The notes: generated by a model from the sequence alone, not told the origin. Numbered from the stretch's first letter, positions 10,123 to 21,706 are shown. The stretch: 64,000 nt of DNA from Salvia splendens (GCF_004379255.2 NC_056038.1:25594061-25658060); one strand, 5' to 3'. Numbers and translations: made by a program.

Positions 10123-13100
10123 GGGGTGCATTACCCTCCTTATCATCCCCTAGTATAAAACATGGGGCTATTATAATCCATAGGATATATTAATCTGATG
10201 GCCTAGATTAATTATTAGTCGGTACATTATGTTAGTGTTTACCTACATTAAAGGGCAAATTAGTCATCAAATAATGAGGTGGTTCATTTTAAAAAATGCA
10301 GGTATGAGATTTATGGGATTTAATTCCAGCCATGATACAACTCCCCCCCCCCCCACTCTCTCTCTCACCATTCCTTCCACCTTCTCTCCTCCCTCATTAA
10401 TTGTTATTCCTCAGAACCCTAACCGCTGCTTCACTCAACCTTCTCTCCTCCTCTCGACGCGTTTCTCAAGTCGTAGTCGACGGCGAATCAGTCCCCATCA
10501 CGACGAGTTTCTCACGGTGTAGATGATGAAGAATCAGTTTAGACGACGTCGAATCGGTCGATTCTCTACATCTCCGACGGCGGTGTGAAAGGTAAAGCAA
10601 AAAATAAAAAAAATTCCTCAAATTTCAGTTTATTCTAAACTTCTAGAACCGTTATTTCATTATTTTTGTACATTATTTGATATCAATTTTGATTTGTATT
10701 GTAGTTTATGTTCAAGAGGGTTTGTCACTAATTGAGAGGGTTATTTGTGCTCTAAATTCAAGCTTTTGTAATTTTCTGTTACTTTGCAATTCTCATTCTG
10801 ATCTGTACAATTTTTGAGTTTTGTGGATCCCAATATTTTGATTTGTACATGAATAAGTGTTGATTTTAGGCATAGTCTCGTGCTACATCTTGTAGGTAGT
10901 TCTCTACATCATATTTTTAGTACATTGTTCAAAAAAAAATGCAAACTACTATATACCAAAATCTGTACATTATTGCTGTTCTCATTGTACATTATTTTTG
11001 TTCATTATTTTCATGAAAAATGCTACATTAAGGGGTTATGTAATTACATTATTTTCCGTGCATTATGTTGCGAAGAAGTGCTACATTATATAGTCCCAGA
11101 AGTACATCATGTTCTGTTACATCATGTAGTTGGGTCTGTACATCATGTTCTATTACATTATTTAGCTATAGATGTACATTAACTGATACTGCATTGTATG
11201 TGTTTCCGAATAGGTTCAACGAGTGTAAGAATCGATTAAGAGGGCGACTTTGACGTTACCATGCCCGTTGCGTTAGCGCAACGACTGGCTTTAAAGATAT
11301 TCAAAGATGTGCTACATTGTTATTGTGTTGTAGTATGCTATGTGGCTAAATTGTATTTTAATGTATATGTCACCTACTGAGTAATGTAGATTATAATTCG
11401 TTGCTTAAGGGGCAGAAGTTATATCCAATCCCCTAGTCCATGAGGCTAGGGTGTAGTACCAACCCAATAGCACAACGTTCAGTAAATGCAAGGAGCTAGA
11501 GTGGTTCTTGTAGAGTTCAATTATTTATTGTTTGGTGTAGTAGTCTTTGTTGTATTCTTACACTTATTAAGTTACATTATTTGCTTCTGATGTACAATAC
11601 ATTAAAACTATAGCTATATACATTACCAAAATGACTGAAACCAAATTGACCGAAAAATATACCTTAAACTACTACATTCGTACATTATTTAGTAACAAAA
11701 ATATACATTACAATACTAAAACTTAGCCCCATGGATTGCAAAACCATTTGAGAAATGGATTTAACTTCCGCAACACATTAAACCCATTATAATATACATT
11801 AATGGGAATGGGGTATATACTTTAAACTACCATAATCGTACATTAAATTCAGTATGAATTCTTAGACGATAATTCAAAAATGAATTTTGATGTATGAGTT
11901 GGTAATATGCCCTAGTATCATGGATTGCTAAACCCTATGGAATGACTCTAACTCTCTTTCCTTGGGCAAGGTTTTGTCCGTGAGTCGGTACTATACCCTA
12001 GCCCCATAGATTGCTAAACCCTTCGGGAAATTGATTTAAAACAATGTCACATTATACATGCATACTTGTGCATGACTTCAAACATCCTTTACGTATACAT
12101 CATGTAGCTATATATGTACATCATGTTTTATTATTACATTATTCATTCATATCCGTACATTAGTGTGTAGGGTTCATAGATTACAATACGATATTCGTGT
12201 ATAAAAACCAATATCTCTACATTCATATCCATAATGCCATGTAGCAACATTGTTCACCTTCTTTAGTCCTTGCCTTCATGTATCAACAACCGACTTCAAC
12301 TCTTGAGTACATTCGAGTACAACCAAAACTGTAAACAAAAAAAAATATATCATGTTAAGTTATGTACATTATTACACGATGTACCAATATCTCTACATCA
12401 CGTTCTATTACATTATTAATTCATTTACTTACATTAATATCTGTATGAAACTAAAAACAGAATAATAAAAACATAAATTACAGAATAGTGTTGGTAATAT
12501 ACCCTAGCTAAAGTGATTGCTAAACCATTGGGAAATGGATTTATCTCCATGCCCTTGGTGAAGTTTTCTTTAATCAGTGAGTAATACTACTCGGCCTCAT
12601 GGATTGCTAAATCCAAAGGGGATGGATTCAATAAAAAACTATGGAAAAATAAGTGCTCCATTACATTAAAACACTAGTTTTGTACATTACTAAGAAGGGC
12701 ATATACATTCAGTTGCTATATCCGTACATCATGCTCTATTCCACTGTTAAGTCATTTTCATACATTAACGTGTGTGATTCATACATTAACAAACTGTATC
12801 TGTACATCAAATTTTGTATGAAACCAGAAACACAAAAGTAAAAACATAAATTACAGGAAACTGTTGGTGTTATGCCATAGCCAAATGGATTGGTAAACCC
12901 TTAGGGAATGGATTTATCTCCCTACCCTTGATGAAGTTTTCATTAATCAGTGGGTACTACAACCTAGCCCCATGGAGTGCTAAATCCTAAGGGAAAGGAT
13001 TTTACATGAGGCAAACATAAAAATACATTGAAAACTACGTGCTGCAACTTCAGGCAATACCAAACAAGAACGACCGGAACATGACACATAAGAGATTTAC

Positions 13101-13593
13101 TCAAAGCCAAACAAATTATGGTGGTCTCCCAACGTTCGGTTGATGAAATCCAGAAAACATCCAAAGCAATTCGATGAATCTAATAACTATTCACAAACAT
13201 GCTTCAAAAAATAAATTACCTTATTCCATCGTTGATAACACAGGATGATATTATTGAAACTCACGAAGGTGATGAACAAATACAATTGTTCGAATTTTAT
13301 GTAGCAATAACAGTAATTTACTTCTTCAAAATCGGCGCATAGAAGATTTTTGACGGTGTGGGTTTAGGTTTGATAATTAAGGAAAACTAATCTTCCAGAA
13401 AAATAAAAGACCGTGAATCATGGGTTGGCATAACTGACATTTTTTTTGCTGTTCCATCCATACCCTTTTTGATTTTTTAAATAATTTATTTAGTACCAAG
13501 TGGCAATCATATTAACCATCAGATCACACCCTATCAATGGAAGGAATTAGTTTTCCTTTTTAACAGTTTTCTTTACATTAATCTGAATACATC
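10123..13593. mobile_element. TACATTAT-rich non-coding element, copy 1 (TA-delimited)
   Basis: About 3.5 kb lying between a short TA tract (10115-10122) and a TA microsatellite (13594-13619). Near the ends an inverted word pair is visible: ATCTGATGG at 10193-10201 and CCATCAGAT at 13516-13524. The left part (10340-10600) resembles a gene leader (CT-rich, AACCCTAA, a short ATG frame and a plausible AAG/GTAAAG donor). The remainder is packed with TACATTAT, TGTACATTA and ACATCATGT words and with modules around GATTGCTAAACCC. No long frame is present. It is clearly related to 13915-17406. It looks like the shell of a large DNA transposon (MULE or Helitron type), but the class is inferred, not shown. 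Confidence 0.55.
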
Positions 13594-13619
13594 TATATAT
13601 ATATATATATATATATATA
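13594..13619. repeat. (TA)n microsatellite
   Basis: A 26-bp pure TA run forming the right border of the first TACATTAT element and the left border of a 286-bp unit. Confidence 0.95.
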
Positions 13620-13905
13620 GGGTTTTGATATATGCAAAGCTCATTCTTAATACAAAAATGCAGAACCAAGCATACAAAGGTCATTTTTAAGTCATCATAA
13701 GCTTATTTTTACGTCATTATAGTAATGATGACATAAAATGATCTTAACATGATCTCAAACCCAAATTTTATAATATGACCTAAAACTAATTTATAATGAC
13801 CCTCCGTGTTTTTATTTAATTATTGACCATTAGATTGCCAAATCTCATTGTCAGGATTTGGTCTGGATTTTGTATTGAAATCAATTTTTGTATTGATCAT
13901 TTTCC
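13620..13905. mobile_element. Small TA-delimited unit (MITE-like)
   Basis: A 286-bp AT-rich unit between two TA tracts (13594-13619 and 13906-13914). It begins GGGTTTTGATATATGCAAA and ends with the rough inverse TTGTATTGATCATTTTCC. It contains CCATTAGAT at 13828-13836, the same subterminal word found in the two large neighbouring elements, so it may be a deletion derivative of the same family. Confidence 0.45.
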
Positions 13906-15220
13906 TATATATATGGGAGCATTATGGTCCTATTGCCTCTATAGTGTTAAGTTTCAACTTAATATTAACCATTAGATTAAGATGTTTGACGGACTAGATG
14001 CTGAAGAGAGATCATGGTCCACGTTACATTATTAGTTAGAATTGGTACATTATAGGGGTAGAAATGTAAACAAATCATTAATATCACACGTTTCAAAACT
14101 GCAAGTCCAAATTAAGCGCGATTTTTGGGGAAACCGATTGATATTCCCTTCCCCAATATCTCTCTGTCATTCCAAAATCCTCTCCCCCAATTCCACTCTC
14201 ATTCAAAACCCTAGCCACCGGAAAGAGACCAAAAAAACAGTTCTCCCCGACGTTCTCTCCGTGAAAAGCCTTCGACTCTATGTTTCTCAGTCGTTTCAGC
14301 CTTCGACTCTACGTTTCTCAGTCGTTCCAGCCTTCTTCGTCGTTGTATGATTGCTTTGGCAGTCCAGATTCGATGGAAACTGAACCAAAGCCCCGACGAT
14401 TTCGGGTAAGTGATGAAGCTTCGACGTTTTTAGCAAAGTTTTTATGGTGGGTTTTTCTGTAAATCAGCACTTCGTGTTCATTGTTGTTAAGTTTTTTTTC
14501 TGTAAATCAACACTTCTGTTAATTTACAGTTTTTGGTTTGGTGATGGATTTCGATTTTATGTACATTATTCACACAAATTGGTACATTATTTCACTGTTA
14601 TTTCATTTAGATAGATCAGTACATTAACTGATTCTGTTTTTATGTATCATGTTCTGTTACATCATGTAGCTAGATATTTACATCGTGTTCTATTACATTA
14701 TTTAGCCAAAGATGTACATTAGTTGGTAATGTTGCGGTACATTAGATGTTGCTGTCATGGGACATTTTTTTCTGTACATTATTTTGATAGAAATGCTGCA
14801 TTATGACGATCTATTTGTACATTACTTCACGATGATGTTCTATCCATTTCCTAAGGGGCAGAAGTTATATCCATTCCACTAGGGTTTAGTAGTCCGTGGG
14901 GCTAGGATGTAGTACCAACCCATTAGTACAACGTTCAATAAGGGCAGAGAGTCAGAGTCATTCCCATTATATTCATTATAATTGTAATGTGCGACTATAG
15001 TTATTTCATGTATATTTCTCTTACTAAGTAATGTACGAGGATAGTATTTTAATGTATGCTTTTATGATTTTGTTTGTGATCAGATGGGATACCATGATTC
15101 AAGAAACTCTCCAATGCTGAAAGATTTAGAGAATGACAAGGAGAAGCATAGGCAAGAGGAAATATTGACATTTTTAGTTTGTTTTCCAGATGTATTGTTT
15201 TTTATACTTGCTTTAAGACA

Positions 15221-15426
15221 TACTCCCTTCGTCCCAATAAATATGCAACATTTGGTTTTCGGCACATGATTTTATGCAGTGTTGTTTTGTGAGTTAATAA
15301 AGAGTGAGTAAGGTAAGAGAGAATAAAAAGTAGAGATAGTGTTGTTTCCATTTTAGGAAACGTTTCATTTTTATTGGGACAACCCAAAAAAGAAAACGTT
15401 TCATTTGTAATGGGACAGAGGGAGTA
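15221..15426. mobile_element. Stowaway-like MITE inside TACATTAT element 2
   Basis: TA-CTCCCTTCGTCCCAATAAA at the left and GTAATGGGACAGAGGGAG-TA at the right form inverted ends; the word AAACGTTTCATTT... recurs near the right end. About 206 bp, non-coding, absent from the sister element, so it is a later insertion. Confidence 0.88.
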
Positions 15427-15534
15427 CATTATTTAGTAGTTAAGTATTACATTGTTTTGCAGTTATCCTACTTTATAATTTTATCCCTACTATTATTATG
15501 TTATAAATTTACATTACAATATACTTTTGACCCA

Positions 15535-16390
15535 TGGATTGCTAAACCCAAATGGCATGTATTCAAGTTCCTTTCAACATTATTCTCTTCAATCTGTACA
15601 TTATTCACTGATCCGAATGTACATTATTAGATACTATTAGTACATTATTTACTGTACCAAATCTTAAACACATTAAAAATGAAATTTAATTCATGTGGTG
15701 GTGCTATACCCTAGCCCCATAGATTGCTAAACCCTAGGGGAATGAATCAAACTTCCTGCGCTAGGTGAAGGTTTCGTTTGTGAGTGGGTACTACAACCTA
15801 GCCTCATGAACTGCTAAACCCAAAGAGCATGAATTCAAGTTCATTTCAACATTATTCTCTTTAATCTGTACATTATTCACTGATCCGTGCACATTATTAG
15901 ATACTATTGGTACAATATTTACTGTACCAAATCTTAAACGCATTAAAAAATAAAATTTAATTCATGTGGTGGTGCTATAACCTAGCCCCATGGGTCGCTA
16001 AACCCAAATGGAATGATTCAAACTCTCTGCCCTTTGTGATGGTTCCGTTTGTGAGTGGGTACTGCAACCTAGCCCCATGGATTGCTAAACCCAAAGGGCA
16101 TGAATTCAAGTTCCTTCAACATTATTCTCTTCAATCCGTACATTATTCACTGATCCGTGCACATTATTAGATACTATTGGTACATTATTTACTGTACCAA
16201 ATCTTAAACACATTAAAAAATGAAATTTAATTCATGTGGTGGTGATATAACCTAGCCCCATGAGTTGATAAACCCAAGGGAAATGATTCAAACTCTCTGC
16301 GCTTGATGATGGTTTCGTTTGTGAGTGGGTACTACAACCTAGTCCCATGAATCGTTGAACCCAAAGGGTATGGATTCAACTCTCGTCAAA
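15535..16390. repeat. Tandem array of a ~270-bp unit
   Basis: The anchor TCATGTGGTGGTG occurs at 15691, 15962 and 16232, giving periods of 271 and 270 bp. Each full unit holds two GCTAAACCC modules, a GTGAGTGGGTACTAC spacer, and three TACATTATT-type words, in the same order. A half unit precedes the first anchor and a partial unit follows the third. Copies differ by a few percent. Confidence 0.85.
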
Positions 16391-17404
16391 CATTAAATAC
16401 TTGCACAGATACATCATTTAGTATTACACATGTACATTAAAGGCCACTTGGCGTACATTATTTAGTTCTACTCAGGCTAAACATTATTCCCTGAAACACA
16501 TACATAATTCAAAAATGAATTTTGATGTATGGATTAGTAATATGCCCTAGCCCTATGGATTGCTAAACCCTATGGGAATGGCTCTAACTCCCTTCCCGTA
16601 GTCAAGGTTTTGTTAGTGAGTCGGTACTATACCCTAGCCCCATGGATTGCTAAACCCTTTGGGGAATGAATTTAACTTCTGCCACACATTAAACCCATTG
16701 TAATCTACATTATTCAAAGATGGCATATACATTATACAACTATAATCGTACATTAATACAATCTACATTATACACTTAATATAGTACATTACTTGTCGAA
16801 AATTTACAAGCTGTAACTTACTAAAAGAAAACACAAAAATCTGTAAATGTCAGATGATTTCATGAAAATAAAACGACAATTGATGCAAAATAAAACTAAA
16901 TACAAGAATGAACTAATGACAAACAAATACAGAAAACCATAGATGTCAATTACACGACTAATCAATAACTTTCTACCAAAATTTATCAATAATTCTCAAA
17001 ATCGATGAACGAATTAATTAAATGACTTTCTTCCATTGTTGAAAAACCCGAAAGGAATCAAGGGACACCACCAGAATTCGGGTTTAGGCGAGAAACTACA
17101 CCACCAGGTGTGTTCAATGTAGAAAATTGAGTCAGTTACGGGAGAGAGGAAAGGGAAATTATTGTGTAATCATGAACACAAAATCAGAATCAATATATTT
17201 GAATTATGCGTGAGAATTGAGGGAGAAATTAAAGGAAACTTCCATAACTGACTAAAATATGACTTCCTCAAAAGCCCTTTTTGATTTTTTTAAATATTTA
17301 AATTAATAACATGTGGCACTATTTTCGGTCACTAGATGATCAAATCGTGAGGCTGAGATTTAGTTGGAAGAATGAACCATATTTAAAAAGGGATATGAAT
17401 GCAT

Positions 17405-17406
<2 letters not shown>

Positions 17407-17445
<39 letters not shown>
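17407..17445. repeat. (TA)n microsatellite
   Basis: A 39-bp pure TA run forming the right border of TACATTAT element 2. Confidence 0.95.
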
Positions 17446-17448
<3 letters not shown>

Positions 17449-17639
17449 AAAGTTTTGAATGGGGGTTCCATAGGACCCACAAGATCCCATGTAGATCTGC
17501 CAATGCAGGCAGGGAGAGCTGCCATGGTGGGTACTGGGTCCGGTTGGCCCATGCCTGGGTTGGTCTATGGCTTGATGAATACTTTGATTCTTGTCCTTTT
17601 ATGAGGATAATCAGAGATATAATGTTTTCTTTGTTGACA
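17446..17639. other. Short spacer, no gene recognised
   Basis: A GC-richer stretch (17455-17580) with an open but unrecognised frame. It resembles no family I know and is not called as a gene. Confidence 0.4.
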
Positions 17640-19120
17640 ATAGTAACAATTAAGATTTCTTTGTCTCATTTTGACATTTTTACGTTCTTTTGAATTGGCA
17701 CAACAAGAGTCTTTCCTCAATATCTAATTCTGACTTGGTATACGTTCATTTCATCAAGTCTTGGATATCACATATTATACAACTCGTGATAATATACCAC
17801 TTGTCGTGTTCTTAAGTTTTAGTCATCATAGAAGAGCTGTCATTTTTAATGTATCACTTTTGTATGATGAAGCAATAAAATAGTTTAGATGGTTGTTTGA
17901 AACATTTTTGTAGGCACACAAACACAAAAGACCTCTCATTGTCTTTACCTACCAGGATCAAGCTATTGCAAAAGGCTTGCATGAGGTAATGTCATAAACA
18001 TTTCACGGGTTATGCACTTGGTATTTAATGCAAAATGGAATCAAACATCTGGAATTCTTATGTAGGACGGACCATGTTCCTTGACAGATTTTAAGAGGTG
18101 TATGTATGGCTTTGAGGAATAAACTAAGTTTGAGGAGGCTTGGAGCAACTTATTGACACAATTTAATCTTCAAGACAACACATGGTTGGAGCATATATAT
18201 CGCATGGAGGCAAAAAGGGCACTTCACGCTTGGTGTGAGAAGCACACATTTTAGTGATAGTGTCAATTTTAGCATTAAGAATTGTAGGATGACCAACTTA
18301 CACGTTGCTCACTCTTTTTAAGAATTTGGAGCGGGTTGTGGGGGATAAATGGTACAGTGAACTAAAGTGTGATATTGAGACACGCCAAAAGTTACCCAGA
18401 TTGAGGTTAGAGAGTTATCCTATGTTACGACAATATGTTACGACAACTTCCTAAGGTCTATACTCCATTAGTTTTTTTTATCTCTTCCAGAATGAGTTTG
18501 GCTTATTTGCAGTTGCACACATAGAGCATAAAGATGAATCAGGATCATTAATTGAATATGTTATAGGACTGATTAATCATAATATTATGGATGGAAGGTG
18601 ACCTATTATCCCAATACAAAGATGATTCATTGCAGTGGTCGAAAGTTTGAGATGGTTAGATTAATATGTTCACATTTTGTGAAAGTGTTTGATGCGTTAA
18701 AAGTGAAGTTACTTCTAGAGAATTCTATTCTTAAAAGGTGGACAAGAGAAGCTAAAGCTAGTGTAGTACATGACTATATAGGTAATAAAGTTAAAGAAAA
18801 TTCTAAGTTACAAAGTACGAAGACTATGTCAAATACTTATAAGGTTGTCTAATGAAGTTTTTGTCTATCAATTCACTTTTTCCTTGGTGCATGAAACAAT
18901 GTATGATTTATATAAAAAGGAAACAGAAATGCGTTAAACAAATGAAGATCAAGACATTAACAATGTGAATATCTTTTCAATGGTCTCTTCTATGATAGCA
19001 TCAAAAGGATTTAAGAAAAAAATGGTGCAAAAGGATTCAAGAAAAAAATGATGCAAAAGGTTCAAAACGATTAAAGAGTTGGCTAGAACTTCAGCTACTA
19101 TGAAGAAAAACAAACCATAA
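17640..19120 (+). pseudogene. FAR1-related sequence (FRS, MULE-type transposase-derived) pseudogene
   Basis: Pieces of the FAR1/FHY3/FRS family can be followed in order across changing frames. They are the start of the MULE transposase domain (DITYYTTRDNIPLVVF, about 17765-17815), RWLFETFL and PLIVFTYQDQAIAKGLHEVM (17890-17990), a stretch like CTWYLMQNGIKHL (18010-18060), the region around 18120-18250 (RRLGATY, FTLGVRSTHF), and a C-terminal SWIM zinc-finger segment IHCSGRKFEMVRLICSHFVKV (frame 18598-18852), followed by KRWTREAKASVV. Stops and frameshifts separate the pieces, and the first SWIM cysteine pair reads C-S-G instead of C-x-C. The N-terminal FAR1 DNA-binding domain is not seen. It could be a dead host FRS gene or the transposase remnant of a MULE; the adjacent TA-delimited element gives no proof either way. 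Confidence 0.8.
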
Positions 19121-19411
19121 GGTACATGTAAGTACACATATTATACTTGTATATATTTAGAAAATAAGTTAATTAAATATACATTTAATATTATTGTAGG
19201 ATGTTTGAGCACGGGGTCCGTTGCGTGTTGGAACTGCAATGATCTCTCGGTCCCATTGAGTTCCAACACCTCATTGCGTGCCAAGTAACAATTAAGTGAA
19301 CTCCAAATGATCTCTCTATCCCGTGTTACTCGTAATTTCTAGTTCGACTCGTCCCAAACTACTTATACTATTTCTATTAAGTAAGAATTAAGGTATTTAA
19401 ATAATATATTG
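19121..19411. other. Intergenic, nothing recognised
   Basis: AT-rich DNA with one GC-richer part (19200-19350) containing two ATGATCTCTC words. No gene is supported. Confidence 0.4.
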
Positions 19412-19914
19412 TATTCCCTCCGTCCAAAAGTAGTTGAGTCGTTCCTTTTTACCGCCCATTTTGTAAAAATGATAATAAATAAGTTAAAGTGAAGAGACAC
19501 TGAAGTAAGAGAAAGAATAATATAGATAAATTTCTTCTCTACATTATTCTCTCTTATATTACTCTGTCTCCACTTTAACTATTCCTATTAATTACTCTAT
19601 CTTTCTTTAACTACTCCTATTAATTACTCTATCTTTCTCTTAAAAGTAGATTATACTATTTTTTATATTAAAAATAGATCAATTCTATTTAAGGAAACTT
19701 TTTTCTCTAAGGTGAGTCCCTTCTTCACTATCAATACTTCAATCACTTTTCATTATTTCTCTCTTAGTTTATCAATTATGCATTAAAACTCGTATCGTTT
19801 AAAAAATTAGTTATACTTAAATACCAATATACTTATACTAAAAATCAATCTCAAATTTATTGACTAAAATGAGTAACATGAGAGGAAATAATAATCTGAG
19901 TTGTGACGGGAGTA
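19412..19914. mobile_element. Stowaway-like MITE, long or composite
   Basis: TA-TTCCCTCCGTCCAAAAGTA at the left and GTTGTGACGGGAG-TA at the right are inverse ends. The interior has repeated CTATTAATTACTCTATCTTTC words (19575-19640). At about 500 bp it is longer than its relatives here, perhaps through internal duplication. Confidence 0.55.
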
Positions 19915-20499
19915 ATACTTACCAACTTTTCTGCATATAAAAAAGAAGAATTCAATATATTTGTTGAGGATAAAATAATCCACCACAAGAAACAACACAA
20001 CATACTTTTCGAAAAGTAGAAAACTAGTAAAGCAATGCAGTATTAAGGGTCATGCATCAAGCCACACGCCTCGCAGAAGGAAGCCGACGACATTCAGCAG
20101 CACAAAGCATTATTACAACAACAACAAAGTGAACACTTTGACATAGCCCATTAAACAGTGCACACATCAGATGACAAACTTGTAGAAATACCAAAACCCA
20201 GATTAGGAAAACCATTGATTTACAAGAAAGCCAAACCTTGTATGCACCACCAATCTGAAAACCAACCTAAACGAACAAATCAACACAGCGTGACTGGAAC
20301 TGCATTACTATACTAGATCAATGTTTTATAGCACAAATTGTGTAACTATGACAAGGAAAGCAGATGATCACATCAAAATTCAATCTAATAATAAGCAGTC
20401 TCAGAAATATTAGAATGAAGACAGAACAAACAACACGAACTGATCCAAAAAAGTGGTTTCGTCCAAGCATAAAGGAACATGAAACTAATCTCCCTATAT

Positions 20500-21481
20500 T
20501 TAATCTTCCTCCTCTCCCTCTTGCTCAGCAATGTTGAAGTAGCGAAGTTCGTACACGTTTCTTTCTTTGTTGGATGAAATCACGCGAAGCCAATCCCTCA
20601 CATTGTGCTTCTTCAAGTATTTCTTAGTCAATACTTCAAATACCTGCATATCCACAAGATTCACAATCTTTTAATCGAAAATTAACTTACCAACCAATGA
20701 AAATGCAAATGCACATTTCAGTACAAACCGATGCAAAATAGCCCTATGGTTTCACGCTACATAACTAACATTTCATTCAACAAAACTGCAAATCTGTGGT
20801 AATTAAATCCCCTCTATTCCAATCAAGGCAATGCAGTTGTCAAAACCAGCAGTTGAATATATAAAGATTTAGCAATTGAAAATAAGTAATTTTAGCTCAT
20901 TCTGTATTTCATTATCAGGTTATTCAAATAGGCCAATCTACACAATTGGAAAAAAAAATTATATTAGTTGATTCAGCATTTTAGTATCAGCTCATTCAAA
21001 TAGCCAAATCCACAATATTACACATGAGCAAAACTTAATTAACACAGCTTTCGGAGAAAATGGAGATTTAGCAATTGAAAATAAGTAACTTTAGTTGATT
21101 CAGCATTTCATTATCAGATTATTCAAACAGGCCAATCTACACAATCGAAAAAAAAAATATTTTATTTGATTCAGCGTTTCAGTATCAGCTCATTCGAATA
21201 GCCAAATCGACAACATTACACATGAGCGAAACTTAATTAACACACCTTTTGGAGAAATTGGAATCAGCGGTGACGGTGATCTTGCTCTTGTCGCGGCTAA
21301 CAGTAACGGAATCGCCGAGAGCACCAGCTTTGCCACCGACCTTAATTCTCTCCTGCAAAAACTTCTCCAGCGAAGCGATCTCCATGATCTTATCCTCCAC
21401 CGGCTTCGAGCAATCGATAACGAAGGTAACGCCCTTCTTCTTCCCGCCCTTCACCGCCGCAGCCGCCGTGCCTTTGCTCAT
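20500..21481 (-). CDS. RPL22: 60S ribosomal protein L22 (eL22), two coding exons, apparent 1-nt deletion
   Basis: Exon 1 (21246-21481) encodes the conserved start, including [40 protein letters not shown] and [11 protein letters not shown]. Exon 2 (20500-20643) encodes [30 protein letters not shown] and the acidic EGEEED tail. The intron (20644-21245, 602 bp) is GT-AG. eL22 is a cytosolic large-subunit protein of about 124 residues in plants. With the obvious splice sites the coding length is 380 nt, one short of a multiple of three: the family has [12 protein letters not shown] at the junction, but here one base is missing between the Tyr codon and LTKK (about 20632). A donor 4 nt downstream would restore the frame, giving [12 protein letters not shown]. 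Alternatives are an assembly error, a pseudogene, or altered splicing. The promoter carries ribosomal-gene motifs, so the locus looks genuine. Confidence 0.88.
20865..21261. repeat. ~199-bp tandem duplication in the RPL22 intron, reaching into exon 1
   Basis: Positions 20865-21063 and 21064-21261 are two diverged copies (shared words AGATTTAGCAATTGAAAATA, CAGCTCATTC, TTACACATGAGC). The second copy contains the exon 1/intron boundary and the last 16 coding bases; the first copy carries a mutated version of the same junction deep in the intron. Confidence 0.85.
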
Positions 21482-21502
21482 CTTCGCACAATTTTTCTTC
21501 GC

Positions 21503-21603
21503 CTACAAAAAATTAAGAGGAAACTTTCGGAATTACAACACAACGACGGATTAATATAGTGAAAACGGAAGAACTTTTCTGAAAACGGAGCGCATTTGCT
21601 TAC
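21503..21603 (-). other. Probable 5'-UTR intron of RPL22
   Basis: On the minus strand a donor CCT/GTAAGC and an acceptor TTTTTTGTAG/GCGAAG bracket 101 AT-rich bases directly upstream of the start codon leader. Introns in the 5' UTR are common in plant ribosomal protein genes. This is predicted from splice motifs only. Confidence 0.5.
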
Positions 21604-21675
21604 AGGTGTTGAATCGAAGGGCTGAGTGTGTGAACTGTGCGTTGAGAAAGGGAGGAATACAGATAAACAGATATA

Positions 21676-21706
21676 TTAGGGTTTCTGGAGTTTGTCGAAA
21701 TGGGCT
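21676..21706 (-). promoter_or_regulatory. Telo-box and site II motif of the RPL22 promoter
   Basis: On the minus strand AAACCCTAA (21676-21684) is a telo-box, and TGGGCT on the plus strand (21701-21706) matches the site II element. This pair is characteristic of plant ribosomal protein and other growth-related promoters, where TCP and telo-box binding factors act together. It lies about 195-225 bases upstream of the start codon. Confidence 0.65.

Larger units (their letters stand above)
13915..17406. mobile_element. TACATTAT-rich non-coding element, copy 2 (TA-delimited)
   Basis: About 3.5 kb from a short TA tract (13906-13914) to a 39-bp TA microsatellite (17407-17445). It has the same architecture as copy 1: a leader-like left end (14110-14420, with AACCCTAGCCACCGG and an ATG frame running into CGG/GTAAGTG at about 14405), then dense TACATTAT words and repeated modules around CCCCATGGATTGCTAAACCC. 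CCATTAGAT occurs at 13969-13977. A Stowaway MITE (15221-15426) and a 270-bp tandem array (15535-16390) are inside. No convincing protein frame was found; short frames near 14042-14462 match no family I know. Confidence 0.55.

Noticed and set aside
14042..14462. Short plus-strand frames in the leader of TACATTAT element 2 as a gene
   Set aside because: Low-complexity and internally repeated text, no family match; better explained as an untranslated leader with a splice donor.
15535..16390. CRISPR-like array
   Set aside because: The repeat is about 270 bp with no short repeat-spacer pattern, and the host is a plant; it is an ordinary tandem repeat.
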